Part shown: positions 46,622 to 56,500 of the stretch, one piece after another | Layout: every line of letters starts with the position of its first letter | Numbering within the stretch: the stretch's first letter is position 1 | Program-made: the position numbers and the translations under genes | The notes under the pieces: generated by a model | Told to the model about the DNA's origin: nothing | What the model saw: the letters and a program-made list of their open reading frames with translations, nothing else | Databases searched by the model: none | Origin: Helicoverpa zea | Taxonomy: Eukaryota; Arthropoda; Insecta; Lepidoptera; Noctuidae | Direction: 5' to 3' | Length of the DNA: 64,000 nt | NCBI RefSeq assembly: GCF_022581195.2 | Contig: NC_061461.1 | Location: 1,240,001 to 1,304,000, forward strand

Positions 46622-48213
46622 CTATTTACAGTACCGATCAGCTTTCATCTTACTCCTACGGTCTAACAATGTTTCGTGTAGATTGCCTTCTGTCTTTGCT
46701 TTCTTTAGCTCTGAAACGCCACCATCATTCAGCCTGAGCTTCTTGTCTTGGAATTTCTGGAACTTTTTCCTGAAAAATTATAACCACCTTGTAGTGACTG
46801 CAATAAATTAAATAACATTTTGGAGGTATTATTGGGTGAATCTAGAAAAACAATACACATATAGGTATGTTTTCTGCAACTCCATTCAATTTTAAAACCT
46901 TTCAAGCAAAGCTTGCATTGCTTGAAAAATTTAAAAAGATCCAATAATTTATACTTACACATAATTGACTTCAACTTGTGAGAGATCTGCTTGCTCTTCA
47001 TCAGGTAGCACAGACTTATTGACCTCCTTGGTCTTGTTGCTCCTGATGCTACAGAACTCATTGGTGCCAGCTGAAGTACTCCGGGCAACAACAGCGTCAT
47101 CCTCAGGATCAACGGACATGAACTTGTTTAGGGAGCTTAGGATTGCTGTTTTACCTGTGGATTTTTGAGAAGTAGAGAGTATGTGAATGAAAACTTTCTG
47201 CTCCTAGTTGCCCTTCTTAATTGTAATTAAATATTGTATGTTATTCAATCCAATTTCATAGCTGGGATTGCGGGGCCCAGTTGGCAGACTGTTACCCTCA
47301 ATAGAGAAAAATGGAAGAAGATGGAGGAGGCCTATTATATACCCACATGGGATTCATTTTTTAAAATCAAAAATTAAAACATATTATAATTAACATACTA
47401 TTGTAAAGAAATGGAAATAAAAAGGCTTTAAATAATAAAATAAATTGTATGTTATTCCATACTAAAGAGTCACATTCATGTAACATACAGAACACCACAT
47501 ATAGAAAAAAAATACTTGATGACAATGATTGACAACATATCTAGAAGAGCACATGAAAACAAGACCACTCACCCTCCTGCCACACTGGTTCCCACTGCTC
47601 CATAGCACCCACAGCATCAGATCTCCCCACAACTGTCTCTTTTGCAACGCCCAAATACTTCCCATACCCAGACTTCAGCGCAAACTTGTTCTCCCCAGCT
47701 GGGAATGCTGTAAATATCTCCTCCGGTGAAGGACCATCTCCTTCATCATGTGGAGCTCCAAGTGTGAACAGACCATTGTCTAACGCTGAAACGTAAGAGT
47801 TCTTTCCAAACTCTATAGAGATAGATCCTGTAATGTCTTCAATCTTTTCAACCTTCCACCAACCTCCATGCTTTACTGAGTCCTCATCTATGTTTGATGC
47901 TTCTGAGTTTTCCTTCTTCTTGTGTTTACGTTTCTTTGCTCTGGAAAATTATTTCAATAATAAATCCGGTTGACATTGAGGTGGAAAACTAGGTAATTAA
48001 TATGTGGTGTGTGCAAACTACTGTTTATTAATTTTATTTCCAAGATATAATTACTGATAAACTGACAGCTTGAGTATTGGGGCACGAAAGTTTCTAACAG
48101 CATATCTTTTGGGTAGGTTATGTTAAGAACTTACTGTCCAGTGATACTTACTTGGGCTTTTCTCCTTTAAAAATAAGCTTGCCCCGCTTTACTGCTGCGT
48201 ACTCATCAGCCAT
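46622..48213 (-). CDS. FRG1: FRG1 protein (nuclear RNA-associated, beta-trefoil)
   Basis: Four minus-strand exons encode 257 residues, close to the 258 of human FRG1: 48213-48152, 47940-47573, 47154-46959 and 46769-46622, with GT/AG introns and matching phases. FRG1 is a nucleolar/Cajal-body protein linked to pre-mRNA splicing and F-actin bundling. The start MADEYAAVKRGKL parallels the family start. A basic stretch KAKKRKHKKKE (about 21-31) is the nuclear signal. The beta-trefoil core carries GGWWKVEKIEDITGSISIE, ALDNGLFTLGAPH, KSGYGKYLGV, VGRSDAVG and EQWEPVWQ. The C-terminus holds KKFQKFQDKKLRL and ends LHETLLDRRSKMKADRYCK, the family hallmark. No broken residues were seen. It converges on DCUN1D and is divergent from the SCAF gene. 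Confidence 0.95.
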
Positions 48214-48570
48214 ATCGTATAAAAAAAAATACTTTATTCGAACTTGAGTTACAATAGAAATGTTAATTTTACGAGTTTTATTTACACGCAGGATAGTGTA
48301 AAATTACAATAAAGTATTACTGCATAGTTACCGTTCAAACAGTTGCAATTTAATCAAATCTTCTCTTTAGCAGATATCAAAATTACTTGAAATTGAGAGT
48401 TTGAGATGAAAATGAGACCAACAGGCAACAAAATTGATGAATTTAATGACACTATGACAGCTTTTTTGAAAATAAAACAAATTATATAGAATAGTGATGT
48501 CTGTTATTCTGTCTGATGATTTGAAATTTATCGATTTTTTGTGCAAGAAAGAAATGAATAAAAGATAAAG
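48214..48570. promoter_or_regulatory. FRG1 upstream region
   Basis: AT-rich sequence between the FRG1 start codon and a long-TIR element. It should hold the FRG1 promoter by position; no TATA box or initiator stands out. Confidence 0.3.
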
Positions 48571-49044
48571 ATAAAAAATCGGTAAAAAAACTTTTAAGTT
48601 AAACGGTTTTATTTTATGTGCACTGAAAACTAGAAAATAAAAAAATAATTACTTACCTGTCAACCTACGTAGGTGGTCCCGGTCATATTAGACTAAAATA
48701 AAAACGTGGGGCCCATTAACTATTGCTGTAGTACATTCTTCTAGAGGTATAATAGGTGTGGATTGGATCGACTTACTATAATAATCGTAACTGGAGATTT
48801 GACAATCAATAATCAGCCGTAGTGGCTTCACCAGCGAACGCCGAGCTCATGTAAAAAGTATAAAGATATGCTTTGCCATAGGTAGGAGGAGTTCCAGAGG
48901 GGCCCCACGTTTTTATTTTAGTCTAATATGACCGGGACCACCTACGTAGGTTGACAAGTAAGTAATTATTTTTTTATTTTCTAGTTTTCAGTGCACATAA
49001 AATAAAACCGTTTAACTTAAAAGTTTTTTTTACCGATTTTTTAT
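48571..49044. mobile_element. MITE with about 143-bp terminal inverted repeats
   Basis: The left arm (48571-48713) and right arm (48900-49044) are near-perfect reverse complements, including 'gtcaacctacgtaggtgg' and 'gtgcactgaaaactag'. The central 186 bases are unique and non-coding. The length of the arms compared with the whole element suggests a fold-back type. No target duplication could be defined because the ends run into A/T tracts. Confidence 0.8.
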
Positions 49045-49600
49045 TTTCTAGTTTTAGTAGTGACCCCTCCCTGGGTCAGCAGCAGTAAGGGAGTGCCAGA
49101 CTCTTACTGACTAAAAACAGTTATGTTTCGTCGTAGGCCTTGTATGTAAATACCAGGGGCCACGGTAACTCTTTCGAACAATCCCGCAGCCCAGGCAGGC
49201 CTTGGCCCTGTTGGGCCCCGCTGGGGTTGCTGACAGTATTCTGCTTGTGTAGCCCTTTCATTTGATACCCATATTGACGGGGTTGTGGAAAATTATGTAA
49301 TCCGCCATTTTATTCCGGCGGCCATATTGGATTTACAATGTTATTGATATTACTATATTGTATTGTCATCGGAATTAAAGGTGTATACAAAATTTCAGAT
49401 TAATCGGTTGAAAGGAAGAGGATGAAATTTGAATTACTAAATTTGACCCAAGAATAAATAATAAAACAAACGGGGTGAGCTAAATAAAACCGTTTAAAAA
49501 ATTAATTTATTTTGTTGAATGATCGATCAATTTATTATATTACTAGCTGTTGCCCGCGACTTCGTCTGCGTGGGCAATTTGGAATTGTCAAAATACTACT
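49045..49600. repeat. Patchwork of retroposon fragments with lepidopteran tail
   Basis: Contains 'ccctttcatttgatacccatattgac', related to words at 61700 and 61825, and ends near 49544 with 'actagctgttgcccgcgac' and 'ttcgtctgcgtgg'. That tail is shared by very many lepidopteran retroposons and supports the order-level assignment. No ORF is present. Confidence 0.6.
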
Positions 49601-49834
49601 TATGCCGTAGCGTAGGTGTATTCTTTTACATAACAATATAATTAGGATTACCACTTAGCAGCAGCACGGGTTGATCAATCAAGGTGGTGTCGACGGTGTG
49701 TGACTATTTATCTAAACAAAAGAAGTAAAGTTTGTGACGTTGAGGAAATCTCTGGATCTAGTCAACCGATTTGGAAAATTATTACGTAATTCTCACATAA
49801 AACAAAGGTCTGACAAAGTTGTCATTTGTACATT

Positions 49835-50000
49835 TTCTGCAGCAGCTGCGACAAATCAGGAGCCAGAAAGTCTGTCAAACAGTTTTACTTACCACGGATA
49901 ACGCGGTGTCTAGTTCACTGGGTTGAAGAGATCAGATAGGCACTCCAAGTAAACATTGGTACTCAAAAAGATTCGGTTTGACTGGAAGCCAACACCCACA
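49835..50000 (+). repeat. Lepidopteran SINE-like dispersed repeat, copy 4
   Basis: Plus-orientation copy with 'aggagccagaaagtctgtc', 'gggttgaagagatcagatag', 'ggtactcaaaaag' and 'gactggaagccaacacc'. Related sequence may continue to about 50150. Confidence 0.7.
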
Positions 50001-50150
50001 CAATTGAGGAATAGCTGGGTGGTTGATGACTGAGTCATCAGGCAAGCGCATAGTTTCACTACTTGTATTTTGGGGATTTTCTGTGCACTCACTCACTATG
50101 TTATGTTGGAATTCCACCGAAATGTTTGCATTAGTTCACGATCAGGTAAA

Positions 50151-51204
50151 GTATACGTCCGAGAGAGTAAGTCCAATTCGTGTGTTGGCACTTGAAGCCT
50201 GCAGTTCTTCCAAGATTTTCAAAATGTACGCTCGCAATTTGTCATTTCTTGGTGGAGCCAGCAGATCAGAAGAAACATAAGTGCTGTGTATACTGTGCGT
50301 CACTACTGCACAACGGTAAAATTTCGTCTTTATAAATAGCACAAACGTTCGCTCTCTTGCGGAGGACGTTTAAATACCATATTATGTGTCACACGTAGGT
50401 AAACAGGACAACAGTATATTATCATCGAACTGCTTTCAAAGATCTGATGAGCGAACAGACCAGAACCAGAAGAAAAAAAAAGACACATATATTTGCAAAC
50501 AAATTGAAAAAACTTCTCCTAAGCAAATGCTACTATAGCGTCAAAGAATACCTTGACGATAAAAAGATAGTCGAATGAATAACTTGTGTTTTCCTAATCT
50601 ACTATTGCATCTACTACTGTAATTAGACTTTCTAGCCTTCTTTTGCTGTACCCTAACAGGGTCCATAATATGTACCTAGCTTTAAGCCCCTTGTAACATC
50701 TTTATAACTTTATGGTATGCAAATAAATATGAATATGAACTGACTTGATCGCCTCGAGAAAATCAGAGCTCTATGAAGCGATCATTCGCTTTGATTCCTA
50801 CTGCTATTGTGGTTTCTGAAAATGTATTCAATTAACCAACGATGAATATAATTCTTAGCCAGCCGACTCTTTTGAGTTCTCGAAAATCATAACGATGGTT
50901 TTTGTGCAATGCACAAACGGAAATTCGATATACTACACATTCGATATTCACACTTCTACAGAATTGATATTAAAAGGTTTGACAACGGGCTATAGTAGCG
51001 TAGTTAAACTAACTGAAACAATTTTAGTGATCCTTCAATAAAGTTAGAGAAGCGGGTGTGCATGATGAACATTAAGAGTTGGTAAATACGTGATGATGAT
51101 GACCTAATTCATTACTATTCTAATTTGTTCATGTACCACAAAACTCAAGTTAAGGTGGAGAAAAGGATTACCAAGCTCCCAAAGGCCTGGGCATTTGAAA
51201 CACG
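50151..51204. other. Intergenic DNA, no gene seen
   Basis: AT-rich, with no supported coding sequence and no complete element. Confidence 0.4.
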
Positions 51205-51602
51205 TTGCATGGCATCCTGGAAAGTTACGTAATTCTCAGCCATCAGTTTGAGCAGTGTGAGGGAGTGTCAGGCTTTGGCCCTAGTGGGCCTCACAGGGGT
51301 TTGCTGAATCTCCTCGAGGGGCGCGTGAAATAACGGGTCTCCCAGAAGCCGGAAGGTCGATGACCCACTCAAAACTAATCGCTCACGCCTACGGTGGCCG
51401 GGAGTCGTCTCTCGACATCCGGCTTTCGTGGTGTCTTACCGCAGTGGCTGGAATGAGAGTTGGGAATTTTTAGTCGCTCCGCCGCCTTATTCTTTGTCAT
51501 CCCATTTCTTCTCGCTCCAGATCATGGTTTTAACCGGGGCCGGGTGCGATAGGTCGCACAGTCCGCACAGTGGTGAGATCCGGGCGCCACCTCTATGAGA
51601 TC
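51205..51602. mobile_element. GC-rich LINE fragment, non-coding
   Basis: A 0.4-kb GC-rich island with 'gaatctcctcgagggg', 'gggtctcccagaagccgg', 'ggtggccgggagtcgtctc', 'ccggggccgggtgcgatagg' and 'gtggtgagatccgggcgcc' resembles untranslated ends of lepidopteran R1-type LINEs. A 12-mer AGAGTTGGGAAT occurs inside at 51456 and again just beyond the end at 51603. Confidence 0.55.
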
Positions 51603-51614
51603 AGAGTTGGGAAT

Positions 51615-52250
51615 GTATGTTTGCAAAAACTAATAGAACATTTAGCAAAAACACGTTTGATAGTAATTCTGTCTTAGTAACTGAATAATATAAATGATAT
51701 AAACGTAGCTATATAAAAGATGTTTTTTTAGACTCAGTCCGTGGGTCTGACTGTGACTGTTCGTAATTGTAAACGGTGTATTTGTGATATAATTCTTAGC
51801 TCGATGATTTGTGATCAGGAGTTGAAAGCAAGTATGTCTCTGGCCTGCGACGCGTAATTTGTACGTTTTCAGAACGAACGAACTCTTGTCTTCTGTTGAC
51901 ATCTTGTTGACGTATTGTGACAGGTAGTTATTCCCATTGATGTTAATTTTAGAAGTGACACAATGTTTTCGGTCGTATTTTGCCTACATTCTTTATTACT
52001 CAAAAAGTATATTAATAAGGACCTTCTATTTATATGTAAGTGAATTCAAAATAATGTAATATATTAAAACCAGGAACTTATTTTTAAGGATGTTTGAATA
52101 TTAATTACAATGTTTTTTTTATAATAATAAAATCTTAGACTCGCAATGCACTTTCAGTGTGATGCATGTTTGTTATTGGATGAAATGAATGGATATTCAT
52201 GTTTATGAGAGGTATAGCTTATATTATGTCAGAACAACATATGTAGACTT
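51615..52250. other. Intergenic DNA, no gene seen
   Basis: AT-rich. An 86-codon minus-strand frame here has no recognisable features. Confidence 0.4.
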
Positions 52251-52259
52251 TTTAAGAAT

Positions 52260-52910
52260 GTGGGGAAGTTCATAATTTCTTCGGGACGTGGGTACCGCTT
52301 CCCATGGGAACTACTGCCCGCACCGGGATAAAATATACCCTATGTTACTCGCAGATAATGTAGCTTTCGAATGGTGAAAGAATTATAAAAATGTCCCTGA
52401 TGATGCGCTGATATTTCTTGTAGTGTTTTTATAGTAGCAAAATACACAAGTTGTCATATATTTTTTTCTTGAAAGTAAGAACATACCATGACAAAGTGAA
52501 GTCTGTTTTCATTGATATTTTACCTACTACCAGTTTTATGGCACATCTGTTTCTGCATGATTTTCTTCATCTATAATTTTAGGATATCATTTCTTTAAAT
52601 TCAGTTTTTTGCTCAAGTTACTTATAAAAGCGTTATTTTCTATGTAAAGATAGATAATAGGCCGATAAACTTACAAAGTTCAACATTCAAATATGTGTCA
52701 TTATTGCACCCGCTGTTGCAGAAACGTTAACAGAAATTATCGTTCATTGCTCATCCCCCGTAGGTGATAGCGTGATAATATATATCCTATATGTTGAACA
52801 GGCTCCCAGGTAATATTCATGCAAAATTTGATTTAAATCTATGCAGTACTTTTCGAGTTCAGTGAGACCAAACATACAGACAAACAGACAAACAGACAAA
52901 CAGACAAAAA
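52260..52910 (-). repeat. RTE/SINE-like retroposon remnants
   Basis: At 52275-52345 'cttcccatgggaactactgcccg' and 'gggataaaatataccctatg' are the reverse of a common lepidopteran retroposon tail. At 52740-52870 'cccgtaggtgatagcgtgata' and 'tgcagtacttttcgagttcagtg' belong to the same class in the other phase. Four perfect CAGACAAA octamers (52877-52908) close the block. Confidence 0.5.
52877..52908 (+). repeat. (CAGACAAA)4 minisatellite
   Basis: Four perfect 8-bp units at the end of a retroposon remnant. 'acagacagacaaa' runs are frequent at these ends in Lepidoptera. Confidence 0.85.
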
Positions 52911-53560
52911 TTCTAAAAACTATATATTTGGGTTCAGAATCGATAATAGATCACCCCCCAAGTATTCTTTTTAAAAAATATTCAATGTACAGTTTTGACT
53001 TTCCTATCATTTTATTATATGTATAGATTACGAATATAAGTAGTACACCGTCAGAATACATGGTGAACTGAATGTAGTCTAGAGACCGACCAGAAACACA
53101 CTAGATTTTATGACGCTGTTTAGTAATGGTGGGTATTGTGGTATCAAATAATAGCCGCCTTTAAAATTATCGACACACACATCACTAGATTCGTTTCGTT
53201 TCTCATTTCTTTATTTCCCTGCATCAGTAATATTATTTCTAAAAAGCTAAATTAGCTTTATTAAACACTAAATTAAATTCACATTAAAAACTGAATGTGG
53301 GCAATAAGCAAATCATGAGCTTTGATACTAATTTACTGATAAAAGTAAATCTAGTCATCATTAAAATAGATGCCAAATCCCTTTCCGAACGAGAGCTTCA
53401 ACTCATGCCACTTGCCATAGACAACGATCTTCTCTGCACGCCATTTTGTAATTTTGAGCATGTTGACTCTTCTCCTGTAAAATGATTTTCTTTTCGTTGT
53501 TAAAATGTAGTGATGGTGTAGTTTTATAAATATTAAAGTGAAGAAGAGAAATAAACCAAA
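52911..53560 (+). promoter_or_regulatory. Upstream region of the SCAF gene
   Basis: No coding sequence is supported before the start codon at 53561. This stretch should contain the SCAF promoter and 5' UTR by position; no core element is clear. Confidence 0.3.
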
Positions 53561-56500
53561 ATGGAAATGCCGGAAGTAAAATCGTTCAACGCGGAGGTAT
53601 TCTTCTAGCTCACTTTTCACATCGAACAATGTTCCGTGGCATCTTACTAACAAAATTTTTCTTACAGTTATCCGCGTTGTACGACAACAAGCCGCCGATA
53701 TCAAAGGCGAAGATGAGTGCAATCACCAGAGGTGCTATCAAGGCCATAAAGTTTTATAAACATGTAGTGCACAGTGTTGAAAAGTTCATACAAAAGTGCA
53801 AGCCAGAGTATAAAGTGCCTGGTCTTTACGTGATAGATTCAATAGTGAGACAATCGCGGCATCAATTTGGACAAGATAAGGATGTGTTCGCGCCGAGGTT
53901 TGCTAAGAACATGCAGCAAACGTTTGCAAACCTCTTTAGATGTCCTCCTGAAGATAAGGTTAGTTACATAAAATTTATGTTTTAGGTTATAATCTGTCCC
54001 TCTCTTATCTATGTATTGAGTAAAATGTTTTCGGGACAGTACCAGCGGTACTTCAGCGTACCACAGAGTATAACTTACGAGTTAAGGGGTACTTTCAGTA
54101 TAAGCCTTGCTTGTTATGTTTGAGTATTTTCATTATGCATGTAATTAATGTCTGTTATTGAATGCTAATAAGTGGAAATGCTAGGAACTTTCCAATAAGC
54201 ATTATTTATAAAGGTCTCACATATAACTTAAGTCCTAATTCAAGAATAAATAATTTCAGCGCAACATAATCCGGGTGCTGAATTTGTGGCAAAAGAACAA
54301 TGTGTTCAGTCCCCAAGTTATTCAGCCTTTGTTGGATATGGCAGACCCCAACCATCCATTGCATCAGGAGATACAACAACAGCAAAACAATACTGCTAAT
54401 GGTAATATTTTATTTTTTTATAAGTTAATTTAACAAATCTTTGAAAAAACAGAAGTAAGTTAACTTCAGAGAGTATATTTTTTTGTCAAATTGAAAGCCA
54501 CTTTGTACCTCATTCCTAAGACTGGTTAAAGTAAGTTTTTATTTTGAGTCACAAGTAAAATTAATATATTAAATAGGCTCGCAACTAGCCCATAAATTTC
54601 CTTCACTGTAATGCCCTCTGCAAGAAGAAAAATTACTTCTTTTTGCAGCACTACTAAATCTATGGCATTTGATATAGTACACTTTTGTCTAACGACTAAA
54701 GAATAAACTTCAATTCATTAACCGACCTGCACTGGATCAACCTAGCACATTGCACATTCCATACATTAGAAAAATAGCAAATGTTCATGCTAAGATCTCC
54801 AATAATACTATTTTTACATGTAAAATTCCAGGGAGCAGTCTGAACATCAGTCACAATGCATCAGACAACAAGATATCACCTGTGCCCCCACCACTCCACA
54901 CCCCACAGTCTTCCACGCCCATGGGTGATCAGGTAAATATGTAAACAGTCAAAATTCATAAAAGCAATATAATAAATGACATAAACAAAGCTATGTTACT
55001 GCCAAATATGACCAAAATCCATCCAGTAGGTACAAATTTATTTAACTTTATGCAACATAATATTACATCGGCGGATTTAATGCCACAGGCATAGTCAACC
55101 TTAGGATAATGCAAAGTTAATATGGCACATTATATGGTGCATTAATTACCAAGACAGTATAGTATAATAGGAGTAAAAACATACCAACATACAAACTATA
55201 CATTAGGATTAGTTGTTCCATTGTATAATGTGGATAAAAACCTCTTACTAAATAACAAGAGAAATACTGTTGCTATGCAAAAACAGGTTGTATAGTCAAC
55301 TAGGCTTTAATGTAATCATGCAAAGAAAATATATCACACAAATATAATATTTATGTCATAAATTATAAATAGTTTATTCTTATCAGGATTAGTTTGACCT
55401 CTGTTATCTTGGGATGATATAAAAAATATTATAATAAGATTATTTTGTGTGCAGCAAATCACTATTGAGGATTTATGCAAAGAAAAATGTACATGCAGAG
55501 AAGCGAATTAACATTTCATCAGTAGATCTTATTGCCGAGTATTATTTCTGGTTTCATTTGCCTGAGTAGAAAATAATATGCATGTTCACTGTAAATCTTA
55601 ACCATCCATAAACCAAGTTCCAAGTGGCGTGGCTTGCGACAGCCGATATTTCCGATTCGCTCGATTCTAAATTGTCGAACTTAAAGTACATAGTACTACT
55701 TAATCTATTCCCTAAAAATAATGGAATAAGTTAAATAGCACAAAGATAATCATATTTTGCGTATTGAGTCTATAATCAAATGTGTTATCAGTTCCAGGAT
55801 CAGCCATCGGGCCCTCCAGCGAAGTTCAACAGGAAGTTGTTGAATGACTTTGAGTACGAGAGTGAGGACGACGCTCCGCCCGAGCCGCCGCCCTCGCACA
55901 CACACTCACACACCAGCCATACCTCACACACTGGACATAATGCACAGCAGAACCCGGCTGATGCTTTAGGAAGGTCAGTACCTATTCTATTATATTACCC
56001 ACTTTGAGTGTAAATGCACATGGGAATTGTATTTATATGCGTAAGCGCAGGATCCATATATAACATAGACCAATGGTTAAGACATCTGCTTTGTGGTTGG
56101 AATCAACCTCTAAGAAACAAAGAAAAGCATAAAAAAATACTAAAAATAGTATCTACACAAACCCAGTTTTGCATAAACTACATTGCTTTAAAGTTTCATC
56201 AAAATCCTGTCTGTAGTTTTTGAGTGAGACTAAGAAACATATACATCCAATCTTTGATGTTTATCATTATAAATAAGTTCAATATCTTTATATCTTGTTC
56301 TGATGTCCAACATCTCATTATTTGTTTTTTTGATTTCAGTATATTAACAAATCCAGAAATCATGAGGCAACTACATAGTTTGCAGGCGCAAATCGTCGCC
56401 ATGTCAGGCGTAAGTATTATTTTCTTTTTGCAAAAAAGTAAATGAATGCCAAAACGTTTCAATTAGTAAAGTAAAAGTATTTTTTAAACAAATTTTAATG

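Noticed and set aside
53351..53722. 123-codon minus-strand frame across SCAF exons 1-2
   Set aside because: It runs antisense to well-supported CTD-interacting domain exons and spans the intron, with no similarity of its own.
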